Origin: Ifrita kowaldi
Taxonomy: Eukaryota > Chordata > Aves > Passeriformes > Cinclosomatidae
DNA: 64,000 bases
NCBI GenBank assembly: GCA_013398055.1
Contig: VZRS01014568.1
Span: forward strand, 62,001-126,000
Reading direction: 5' to 3'
Under the pieces are notes generated by a model. That model did no database searches. It was given only the letters and a program-made list of their open reading frames with translations, and had not been told where the DNA came from. How positions within the stretch are numbered: the stretch's first letter is position 1; each line of letters starts with the position of its first letter. The position numbers were made by a program, and so were the translations under genes. Of this stretch, positions 38,491-49,500 are shown one piece after another.

Positions 38491-41400
38491 AAAAAAGTCT
38501 GTGAGAATTTCATCTTTTAAGAAGTTTTCCTTACAACTTTGAAATACAGAATCTTCAAGACTATTAGGAAAATATTTTATTTCAAATATCTTTCAGTTAA
38601 GAACTCATTTGAATTTCAAACAAAATACTGAAAATAAAGAATATTGCTGCTTAAACATATTCTTCATCTGGGACAAATCAGATCAACTGTAGAAGACACC
38701 AGACCTAATAGCTTGACCAACACATTCCTAAGGCCAAAAGTGTGTCACAGTCATTAAAATTCACGGTGGAAGCTGGAGAAATTCATGCCATGATTATTTT
38801 ATATTAAGCCTATACATTCAGGATGACATAGGACCAAGTTTTGAAACAAAACTCTTCAACCATATTTGAAGTTCTAAGAAAGAACACAAGCTTTTACAAT
38901 CTAACAATTTACAGTAATAAAGAGTTTGAAAGGCAAATTGTACTGCTGTCTCACTCCTGGTTCAAGGAACTCACACGTTCCTAGCAAATTCATCATGTCT
39001 CAGTTTTTAGTTGCTACCTCTTGTTGCGGAATTATAGCCAGCTGCTCTGAAACTTTCTTCTCTCCCTGAGGTTAGAGAGGTTGCGTTCCAACAGGACCTT
39101 CCCCCAAGGAACCCGCATTCCCTCTGGGATGGTTTCTTGCAGGGAATCTAAGATCCTATGAGAGCAGAAACTCAAGATGTTGTAAATGCCATAAATGGGA
39201 GCAATGCTGCTTTCCTACTCGGAGTCACATCCCAGTTCCAGCTAGTCAGGGGTGTCCTCAGTTTCCCGGGGATTTTTGCAACCAGGGCTCAAAATGTCAT
39301 CTTCCATGGCAAATAATCATAGTGTGACCATCTCACATGTTTTGAAACACCATCTACTCCTCTTCCTGATGTAAAAAAAAAGTCCACTACCGCATTCAAG
39401 GCAACCTTCCTTCGGGGAGTGAAGTCTTCAGGAAAAAATGTCAGCATGAATGTAAAACTGGAACAAAATTAATATTAATCCTTCCCAGTCTCCTATGTTT
39501 TCATGTATCTCCTCATTTCTGCGTGTGGGCTCTTTTGTATTGTTTTTTGAAACAGCGTTTTCTAATTGTAAAGAAAACAGACTTGGGGCTAAGTGTTGGA
39601 TCATTGTCTCCAGTGAACTTTTTCATTTGTACCTTGTGCCCTCTAGAAATTGAGCCTTGGAAGTCTCAGACATTGATCTTTTCTTTTCTCTTGTCTGTGT
39701 AATGCGTGTTGCATCCTATTATAGAAACAAAGGACGCACATTTGCTTTTATCTGCGCTATAGAGTCAAAACACCACTGTTCATTGTGAGGAGCATCGTCA
39801 GCAGTGGTCTCCTGCCAATTCTCCTCCTCCAGATTCATATTCATTTGTTAGGTCTAATTAAAGACCCGTGGTACAAAGAAGCTTAGGGCTGCTTTACATT
39901 CAAGCTCCTCTGCTTTTGACTGATAGTACACCTTTTGTGTGCAACATTTTAGGTTTGTGTAGAAATGTCTTACAGTGACAGATTGCTTATGTACTTGCTG
40001 GCTACTGTCCATTTAATTTTCATTATATGTTTCATTGTATACTTCAGAGAGAGTTTGTTAAAGGTTTGTAACTTGCTGAATTTACAGTGGGATTTGGAAG
40101 CTCTGGGGATGGTTGGGAAAAGCCTGGTATCTTCCATCAAATTATCCTACAGCAGCTTTAAAGAAGCTGTGGAGCCTGAGCAGATAACACTGATGTAAAA
40201 CACAATGCGACTCTTTCCTTTGTTGCAGTTCTCTTCTTCTTTTCCTCTCTACTATTGCACAAGAGCATTCCAAAGAGGATATACATTGTGTAAGGACTTG
40301 GAAATATGCACTCAAAGGTCAGACTGGGCTCTTCCCAGGCCAAAAATGTTCTGGAAATTCTGTTAAAAGCCTTTTTGTGACACTTCTGTCTTGATTACCT
40401 TGAAAACCTGATCATAGTCAAGACAGCCTAGAAATTGGCAGTCATCTTTCAGTTTTGCATTGCCTGCAGGTGTCAGAAATAGCCCTGACCATACTGCTGG
40501 AGTGTTACAGCTTCAACTCCTGTTCCACAAAGAGGTTTGGTTCTCTTGGAACTACATATTTAAAAAATCAGTGCAATGGGGAAGGGAATTCAAATCTATT
40601 GCTTAAGATTTTCCTTTTTTATTTAATCTCTTACTAGGTGAGCCCCACCACGACCAGGTAGAATCTAACTCTGAGAAAACAGAGGTTGTTTTAAGTCTTT
40701 CAAAGAAAAATAATGTCTCTTAGTAAAATTAGGGTGAAGTTATCAAACCCTGCATTTAACTCCATTTCCCCAAAACCAGGAAGCCAGTAGGAAATTGTGG
40801 GAATTGGAAAGGACTAATGAAATAATTTGGCAGGGCTGAGAGCAGGAAGAAACTGTGTTTTCGGGAAGAGAGCCTGTGTTTGCATTTCAGTTGCTCCAAT
40901 TTTCATCCTGGCATCTCAGTTTAACCTGCTGATGAATGTGTGAGTTTGTGTTAAGACAGTAGACTGCAAACTGAACAGCTGAAGCACAGGTGCAAATTCC
41001 CTTCTGCTGCATCAGTCACAAGAGTAGAAAACTCCAACATGGAGTAGGGCAATAAATTCTTACACCCTGATTCCAAGAGTCTAAAGAATATTTGTTTCAT
41101 GTTAAACCTCTTGCAGAATATCCACAAAGCTGAAGAGTTAGTCCACAGGCTTTCTGCTGAATGTGTTTGCAGATCTGGAAAAATGAAGAAAAGAGATGGG
41201 TTTTTGACTGTGTTGCACTACTGTGGTAATTGTATCAGTAAGGACAGAACTTTGCCTATAAGGCAAAGCAGAGATGAGGTCTGATCACACACCCACTGCC
41301 ATTACACCCTGTTAGGGATACGCCTTTCTAGGGATAGCCATTTATCATAGCTGGCAGTAGCAGCTGCCTATCTTCCCACTGAAACACTGATGCAGTGGTG

Positions 41401-43530
41401 ACAGCAGTGTTTGCACATGTGTTATATCAAGAGTGCACAATGCCATATCTGTGCACCCTATGTACTTCTCTGGAACTTTGCCCTGGGTACCTAAATAAAG
41501 AGCGTTATCCTGGCGTTTGAAAGCAGAGCAGACATGAGCACTGCCAGGAACTACTTGTGGCCACTGCTTGCTAAAGCACGTCAGTGTAGTTACTTCACAT
41601 CATACCTGGGGAACACTCTCATGCTGCATCTTTTTTTCCTAGCTGATTAAAGAGTTAAAAGGAAATACATTGGTTTAGGAAAAGATAGATTTATTCCCAC
41701 AACAGGTTTTGCACCAGACCAAGCCCAGTTTGGATTGCTCGGTTTGGATCAGCCCTGAAATCTCTCATTCTGAGAAGAGTATTTCATCCAGGCAGTCTTG
41801 TCCATATGGGCCAAGACATAAACATGATGGATATTGAGGCTTTAAACCTTAAATGTTAAACCATTTTAGTTTTAGAGCTTTCAGACCCTCCTCTTATTTC
41901 AGCTAGGAAGACATTAGGTATTATTTTATTGGGATTCTTCTCTGAGAGAGCTGCCACCGGTGCCTCTTGGTCCCTCAGAGGCCACCAGTGTCTGCTCATT
42001 ATTTTTGTTGATAAGTGTTAAATACATGGTTGACTTTGAAGCGAGAATCTTAAACTATCCAAGACAATCGGTTCTTGCTCGTGATAATGTCAGCTTGAAT
42101 ATAAAACCACTTGATTTATAAAGATTTCTGTTGTGCAGCTGAATTTAAAAAATAGCACACTCAATGCCTGCTGTCCAGACTGTAAATAAAGCAGAGTATA
42201 ATCACTCTGATAAGAAAGCACTTTTCCTGCCCAAATGCCATAATTTTAACTAATTTATATTTTGGTATCTCTTGTGACTTAGCTCACCAATAACAAGTTA
42301 CAAGCCACACAAGTTACTCCAGAAGATTTAGAAAAATTCCACTAGGTGTTTTTAGAGGAATAAATGTCTTCACAGCAACTGAATTTTTGGCAGGAACCCA
42401 CAGTTGTAAATCTATCTCCAAGGTGCCTGTAAGGTAAGTGCACTGACCTCTGTTGAGGTTACTATTTTGTGCCCTCAGAAACGCAGGTTCAGCTCCTGAT
42501 TCTGCCATAGGTTTCCTAGTAGAGCCAGATTTGAAACTAAACTCACTGCTTTCCAGAAGAGCATGCAGCACTGGAATATTGATTCTTTTTCTCTCCTTTT
42601 TTCAGTTAAGAGTTATTTAAGTATTTCATATCAAGTGGAACAATTTCTAATGATTTAATATTCACTAGGGGAATGAGACACTATAGTCTAATAGCTGCCT
42701 TGCTCTGCTGGGAGGATGGAAGACTTCAGCACAAAATCTCTACTATGTAAACCTTTAATTATTTTAGATAAAGCAGAAGAACTCTTGACTAGGTGAGACT
42801 AGGCATATATCCAAGATCATTCTCTCACCTAAGTACTAAGCTTAGGAATGCCTGGCCCTCACAGATACTGGCAAAGTGAGCGTTTTGCTCCATCAGCACT
42901 GGGAATTGGAAAAGACAACTTGTTGCTGGCTCATAAATGCAGTATTTGCCCAGAAGAAAATTGTTCAGCCAAGAATGGCAGGAGTGTCATTCTAAAGCCT
43001 GGCTCATATCTCTTTTGCAAATCCCTTTATCGAAACACTGTAAATAGATATATGGAGATAAAGAAGGGAGTTGGGATATGGTGCCATAGCCTTGGATTTT
43101 GCTGTGTTGGAAAATTTAAGGCAGGGGCAGAAATGTCCAGAATGTACCCCACCCCTTCAGCAGGCCAGTGATCTTCTTGAAGGTTTCCAATGTACTATAA
43201 TCAAACTAAATATATTCCCAGCCTGGTTTAATATTAAATGAGGACAAGTTACAAAAGTAGAGACTGCTGTTGAAAGCAAGAAAATGCAACCAAAGAAATT
43301 CAATGTAGTTTGAAGCTGCTTTTGCCAAAGACGTAACAAAATCCTCTGGACTCTTAGCTTATGATGATGCTGATAGCAGCATCTCCTCTACAGCAACAGA
43401 GACATATGGATGCAAAATGCTGTTGGAGAGGAGAATCAGTCCCTAAAATTATGCATAGGAGGTGCATACAAAAAAGGATGAGGAGAGGAACACTACAAAT
43501 AAAATTGTCTACCCTCAAAAGACACATTTC

Positions 43531-43554
43531 TAAAGCAATTGGCCAATTGCTTTA
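43531..43554. other. Perfect 24-bp palindrome
   Basis: The half site TAAAGCAATTGG is followed by its exact complement with no spacer, centred on GGCC. It contains two CAATTG-like cores. It could be a symmetric binding site or a cruciform-prone site, but no function is established. Confidence 0.9.
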
Positions 43555-44151
43555 AGTCCCCTTGAGAAGGAATGAGTTTTGTCTGCTCAGATTTCAGGAA
43601 ATAAATACAATACAAACCACATTTACTTTGACAAGTTCAAAATTACGAGCATCAAGGGCCCTGCCTCTGAGCCGTGTTTTTGCAAAACTTGACATTTTTT
43701 AACTTTCAAGCAAGCATTGATGGAGAACTAGAGTGGAAGCCATGAAATCTCAGGTGAATGTGAATGAAAAACTAACTGGACTTCAATCTGCTCTATCAAC
43801 CATCTCTTCAGTTTCTGGCAAACAAGGAGTCTGAGAAAATAAGCATTACACTAGTAGTATTTTTATTTTCATCGTAATAACTCTCAGCTTCCTGAGTCTC
43901 ATAAGTGGGAAGAAAGTCCTAGGAATGTAAGACTGTCCACAAATTGATTTTTTCCTGTCATTTTCACTTTCATCAAAATGAAAACAAGGCATTATTTGGA
44001 GCTTGAAATATATACAGTTGTAGCGGGTTGGATTTGGAAACCAGGCGGAAACACCAATTCAGTGTAGCGGTTTCACTTAATAATTTCTTTTGTGTGAGAC
44101 AAAAATTAGGAGAAAACAAAGCAGGCACAACACCTACAGAATACGAAGAAG

Positions 44152-44157
44152 TTTATT
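44152..44157 (-). promoter_or_regulatory. LTR polyadenylation signal AATAAA
   Basis: TTTATT on the plus strand gives AATAAA on the minus strand. It is placed as expected before an R/U5 boundary of a minus-oriented LTR and is followed by a GT/T-rich stretch (TTGGTGTTTCC and TTTTTGTCTC on the minus strand). Confidence 0.6.
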
Positions 44158-44609
44158 AACAGACATAGAAGAAAAACAAACTGCTGTGGTGTAACACATA
44201 TCTTCCATGGAAACTCACAGATTGTTATACTGTAAGACATGGACCATTACATGGGTTTATTAATTTTTTAAGGATAAATTATTTTGGTTTGAACACAAAG
44301 GTTTTTTCGCCACTAGCCCACTAGCCTTTTAAAAGCTTTTTCTTCTCTCTGCTTTTAAATAGCTTGGCATAGGCACTTTCACAACTTTTACGAGCCAAAA
44401 CGTGAATTGTCCATCTCCCCATGTAATTTGAATGGTTTAAAGAGATGATTTTACAGTTCTTTACCATGGCGTGCAGGGAGGTTTTTCGAGCTAAGCGCGA
44501 GAAGCGCCGCACCGCCCTCTCTTTTTTTCGAAGCCATTTTTAGCTTCGCTTCACATGACTCACTTTTTTCTCTCGGCTTCTGAAGTTGCCATGTTGCCAG
44601 TCAGGCTCC

Positions 44610-44727
44610 AGGGTGGAGAAACTTCTGTTTTTCCCCTTGTTCTGCTGGCTTCACAGTGTTTTTTTCGTAGGGTGGAGAAACTTCTCTTTTTCCCCTTGCG
44701 CTGCTGGCTTCACAGTGTTCTTTTTTT
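44610..44727 (-). repeat. 59-bp tandem duplication inside the LTR
   Basis: Two copies of a 59-bp unit start at about 44610 and 44669. Each holds the string GGGTGGAGAAACTTCT, then TTTTTCCCCTT, CTGCTGGCTTCACAGTG and a T run. The copies differ at only a few positions, such as TTGTTCTG against TTGCGCTG. A third, degraded partial unit may follow (GTGGAG and GTGCTGGCT at 44734-44750). Tandem repeats in U3 often multiply enhancer sites; that role is inferred here. Confidence 0.85.
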
Positions 44728-45064
44728 GTTTGGCGTGGAGTGTGCTGGCTGCAGGCTCCGCTGGCTCCCAGGAAGCCGCGTCAGACGGCTTTAAAGTTCC
44801 CCCTTAAGGTTGCCCGTCCCAGCAACCCAGTCCGTGCTGCGGCGCTGGAAGTAGGGGCAACAGGAGGGTGCCCGGCCTGGCCCGGCCCAGCGGGCCCTGG
44901 GCTCTGAGGGCACCCCTCCGTCCCGTCCCAGCACACAGCTGGAAAAGGAAAGGAAGACAACTCCCCAAAAAAATCCCGCCTTTCCACACAGTTTAAATAT
45001 GTGACATTGAGAGAAATGTAATTGGATTAACAGGTTGTCTGTCAATTCAGGTCAACCCACTACA

Positions 45065-48000
45065 TTAGTTAAAATAAAAGAATTGCACTTAGAAATGTCA
45101 TGTTGATGTGTTGTAGTGTGAAGCTTTTTGCTGTCTCTAAAGTCCCTTTCCATACTGCATCACGCCTGAGCTGTTTCAATAGTGCATCAATTTTGAGAAA
45201 TATAAATATCAATGGAAAGGAGATGTTTCAACATAATAATCTTCCTCAGATGCTGTAACTTAAAACATTAGAAAAAAGAATCAAATCACAAAATATTTTC
45301 AACAGGAAATTCTAGATCTCTGTCCCCATGCTCCTAGAAGACAAAACTCAGAATTCATACTCTTGTTTAGCTTCATCAATGAGATTCTGCATCTTCAAGA
45401 ATTTGACGTTAAAGCCTTTCTATTCATGTTGGAAAAAATTTTCCTTTTCACAGTATCCCTTCTGCCTCAGCACCTAATAAAAACTTTGCAATGTTTTTTC
45501 TGTGTGGAACAAAAGTAGCATTTATCCAGCAGAAGAGTTTGATAACTGTAGCCATTGTTAACTGTGATTATGGTTCCTTGCAGTTTGACAATGCAGGCCT
45601 GTTCCTGCCCTGAATGACAGATAAATAGTGTTACCCAGCCTGGTCTGGATCCTGTCTTCACAAAGTTATCCGACAAGATCAGTGTAAAAACTTTGGTGCC
45701 TGTTTTCCTTCAGCTTTCCCTTTACTGCAGCACGGAGTAATTTACAATCCAGAGCTTGAACAGTGATGTCAAAGGGATTAGGAATCTAAATCATTTTCTC
45801 AACCTGCTTTTCAGCATCAGCCTGTATGACCTTCAGGTTTTGGCCTGTGCTTGCTCCCCTTATTGTACTGAGATGTCAGCTGGTAACAGAGAAGACAGAG
45901 TGAAGACTTTTCCCTTTCTTCCCCCTGCCTGATCACTTGCTTTCTGTAAGTGGGAAAGGAAGAAGTCACAGGTATGCTACTTTCTAAAGTCAGGCTTTCT
46001 GCATAAAGCCCACGAGAGCAGAAAGCCCACGGGCAGTCCACCTCATTACTACAGTTTAGTTGCTTTTGCATTCCTCCCGTGATTCTTGTTTTCATGACTC
46101 ATTCACCCATTACTGAGAGTAGAAGAGAGGAGTTTAAAGAAGGAAAGATTATTTTAACCTGCTGGCAGTAAACCGCTTCAGTCAAGTTAATTATAACAGT
46201 TGCACCAACCTGTGGAGCAAGTCAAACAAACATGAAAGAGAACAACATGCAGCCGAGATAAAAAAGAAACCTGAAAATGCACTTGTCTTCAGTTTGCCAC
46301 TCATGTGCTTTGATTTGCCATTCTTCTCAGACATTTTAAGAATATGCTCAAATATTCTGACAACCCTGCTAATTCTACCAGCTCAGTGATGTCTATTTGA
46401 AACTTTGGACACCAAGGTAAGCAGACCCGAGCACGTACAGCTGCTTTTAAAAATACCCAGAGTGGTTAGTTTAACTGTGTAACAGATATGCACATGCAAT
46501 AGTGTTTGTTTACTTATTAATGTAGCCCATATACATAAACATGTACACATACACACATGTATGCTCACACACACGCAAACATGTATATTTAATTTCTTCA
46601 AAGACAATGAATCTACAAATCTAAAATGGTCCTTGCCCAGAGTACAGAGGAAAAGATACAGTTTAGTGCGGGGAGGAAAAAAGTATTCTTATGACATTAA
46701 ATAGGAAATTCAGTCATTTGTTTTGAAGAGTTCATGCCATCTGCTGTTTCCAAAACACAAAATGTACCAGAACAAATGAAAGTCTTGTTACTTGTGTGAC
46801 TGTAGTGCCAGCTTCACAAAATAGATATTTATATCTCAATAGCTCCCTTGGTGCCACAGCTGAGTTAGACAACAGCCTAGCTGGTATGTTTTCATGTACT
46901 GAATCAAAGAAATCCTACAGGTATGTAAGAAAAGCATGATTTTTATATCAATTAGCTAAACTGACTTTCTCAGCACTAAAGCTTTCAACAGTAAAACTGT
47001 CGACATAAAAGCACCAAGCCCCAGCCACAGTTAGTGGAAGCAAGCACAGGTTCCAGGTACTGACTTGTCTTCTGGTGTCTTACCACAGTTGCATAAAAAA
47101 TTCTGGTGCAATGGCACAAGGCTGTTGTCCTAGATTCAACACATCAGACCTGTTTCCTTACTGTAGAGTACATTTTAAAGACCTAATTTGCAATATATTC
47201 TGCCTGCATAAAACCAGAGCAATACCACAGTGAATCATGTCTCATATGGGAACAAATCCCGCCTTGCCATCACAGATATATTAAAGCCAAGGGTGAGAAA
47301 GAATGACAGCGATGGCAGAAGCAGCCAGGCAGGTACAAAGAGGAAGGACTGGAGACCCATGACATGATCCAACTTGAGAGGGCTATCTGACAGCTTTATC
47401 TGTCCACAGCGTAGATGACGGTTTCTGAAACAAGCATGGTGGGTTAACTGTGTAGTCAAGGAAAATTCAGTCAGCATAATTAATGGAATTTAGATTTCAT
47501 TTATCCATAGATAAACCACTTATTCTGTGCTTTGGCAGGCCATACCCATCTGGATTCACAATTCACAAGCATCTGCTCTGCTCCTACCTGAAAGATTTAA
47601 GCTGTAATGAAGGTTAAATCCTTTACGCTTTCAGCAGTGATGACTTGAACCCCCTGATGCTAAAATGAGAATGGGAGTGGGGCACCTCTCTACTCTTCAG
47701 TCTTCTCTATTCTAAACAATTTTGTGTCTCTCATCATTTTCACAAGCACTCACCCAGCTTGTATTTTGAGTACAATAATTATTTAGTCATAGAGCTGCAA
47801 GGAATAGGTTAGATATTCTCCTGGATAAATGCTTCTAGATGAAAAATAATTTAAATCTATCTGACAAGAGGGTAAGAAAGATTATTTGTGGTTTTGCTGG
47901 CCAGGACGCAGCGATCTCTTTTGCTGCTGTTGCAGAAAAAGAAAAAAATAAAGATGGCTTGTGCTGTAAATTTTGTTTCATACTTGTACTAAATTCAAAC

Positions 48001-49229
48001 TCTTCTTGCAAAAAATGTGCACTGAAGTAATGGAATGAGAGGTTTAATAAATACAGGGGTCTAATGGAAATAGTATAGCCATGTTTAATTAATATCTGTA
48101 ACGCTTCAGAGTCAACACAATTCCTTTTTCTTCCCTTTGCTGTGAGAAGATAGGACGTTTTTACCATAACTTACTCCAGACTCCTATATCAGTAAACAGC
48201 AGCAGAGAAACGTATCTGCTGAAAGAAAGCTCAGCATTATGCAAAGAGTGATAAACTTCTCAGAAGGTGTTTACAAATGCATTCAGTGAAACAGAATTTT
48301 AATGAATTGTGCCACATAATCTTGCAGTTAATGAGCTGTAAAAGCCTTTGCCAATTATAGTGACTCAAAACTAACTCTTTTGGATTCCAGATCAATAATG
48401 GGACTACTTCTGTACATTTTTATTTTTTTAAGGAAAATAAGGATCTAAGAAAAACAAAAGGTATGATTGTCATATTAAGCATCTCAGAAATGTCCCTCAT
48501 TATTATAACAGAGCTATCTATATTCTTGTTATTTGTAATATCATCCCTCGGCTGCATTAAAAGAAACAAGCCTTCTGAGATCAAATGGCACCAGTATTGT
48601 AAAATGCCAGTGGCAAAACCAGGAAAGACTAATGACTTCAATAATAAGCAGGGATTTTTTCCATGAGTTATATTAAATTCAACTGTAGTGCATAATCTCT
48701 TGGAAAACAAAAATTATCCTGCTCTGCCTTTGCTATCCACCATAATTGCTCTGATGTTACAAACTGGACACATTAAAACTCTCTGAGGACTGGTTCATCT
48801 GTTTCTGTCTTATTTTAAGTGAAGGGTCTGCAGACACTGCGTTTTTGTTCAGGTGAGGTCACTATTCCTGCCTGGGAACATGACATTTTAACACATCAAA
48901 ACCGTCACAGTTCCCAGGAACAATTTAATATTGTGCCCAAATAGTTTCTGTGACTCTCTATCCCACTAGTAAAACATTCTTTTAAAAAACAAAGGTTTGG
49001 TTTAATATTTTAATGTCTTCAAAATCTAAAGGAGATGAGACCAGCATTTATCAACTAAAAATGTGGCAGTTTTATTGCCTCTGATCTCCAATTTATTATG
49101 TGACTTTTTCCCAGTATGATTCTACTTTTTTCTCCTCTAAAGATTTTTTCTCTTACTCATGCCTCAGTGTGAAGGATCCATTAACAGAGGAACCACATAA
49201 AAAGTAATTCCGAGGAAAAGCCTTATAAA
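45065..49229. other. Unique A+T-rich DNA right of the LTR
   Basis: No retroviral internal sequence follows the LTR. Only a decayed CA tract at 46535-46590 and short frames are seen. Confidence 0.65.
46535..46590 (+). repeat. Degenerate CA-rich tract
   Basis: Imperfect ACACATACACACATGTAT and CTCACACACACGCAAACATG, a decayed CA microsatellite. Confidence 0.8.
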
Positions 49230-49500
49230 ATGTGAAAAATTAAAGCTGTGCTCTGATCCCATTAAGAAAAGAAATTGCCTTGAGGCATCCACTAAATATG
49301 TGAAATCCATTTCTGCTGAAGGGCTTCAGAGTTTATTCCTCCCTTACAAATGCAATTTCACAGCCCAAGTTGAACGTTTAAACAAAGAGAAGCAGGATCT
49401 TTTCCCAGTTAGCGCCTCTTTTCCTTGATCGCTGCCAGGTCACCAAGTGCAAATTTACATCAGAATCTGAGATTAAATGAATCTCAGCCAAGAGGCTTTA
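49230..49500. promoter_or_regulatory. Possible conserved non-coding element
   Basis: A repeat-free block with even composition, containing CCATTAAG, TGCAATTTCACAG, CCAGGTCACC and a perfect hairpin CTGAGATT-aaatg-AATCTCAG (49467-49487). The call rests on general appearance and is weak. Confidence 0.25.

Larger units (their letters stand above)
35786..44018. other. Unique A+T-rich DNA up to the LTR
   Basis: 35786-36450 continues the TAATTA-rich style of the block before it. The remainder holds the listed inverted repeats, a possible MIR/L2 piece, and short frames. The two most gene-like are a 77-codon ATG frame at 39965-40198 with one hydrophobic segment and a 107-codon ATG frame at 42848-43171; neither has a known domain. 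Confidence 0.6.
44019..45064 (-). mobile_element. Solo LTR of an avian-type endogenous retrovirus, minus orientation
   Basis: Seen: the left edge reads TGTAGCGGGTTG and the right edge CAACCCACTACA, a 12-bp terminal inverted pair with one mismatch, bounded by the TG...CA dinucleotides of retroviral LTRs. Read on the minus strand there is an AATAAA signal at 44157-44152, about 133 nt before the 3' edge, leaving room for the end of R and a U5. The upstream half is strikingly CpG- and G+C-rich (about 44740-44940), as expected of a U3 promoter. Flanking pentamers are ACAGT and TTAGT (3 of 5 match), so the target-site duplication is weak or decayed. No gag, pol or env-like frame lies on either side, so this is a solo LTR left by LTR-LTR recombination. 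Known: TGTAGTGGGTTGA... starts and ...CAACCCGCTACA ends are recalled from avian LTRs. Inferred: the family is probably ERVL- or ERVK-like. The length is on the long side. Confidence 0.8.

Noticed and set aside
42470..42525. GGTTCAGCTCCTGATTCTGCC resembles the tRNA-derived box B part of a SINE
   Set aside because: No matching box A at the right distance and no core domain; too short to call.
42848..43171. 107-codon ATG frame with a CSICPEENC cluster
   Set aside because: One Cys cluster without the spacing of a known zinc finger, and no splice or promoter context; likely chance.
44019..45064. Reading the element as a DNA transposon because its ends are inverted repeats
   Set aside because: The ends fit retroviral TG...CA, the poly(A) signal and CpG-rich U3 are placed as in an LTR, and there is no TA or 8-bp target duplication.
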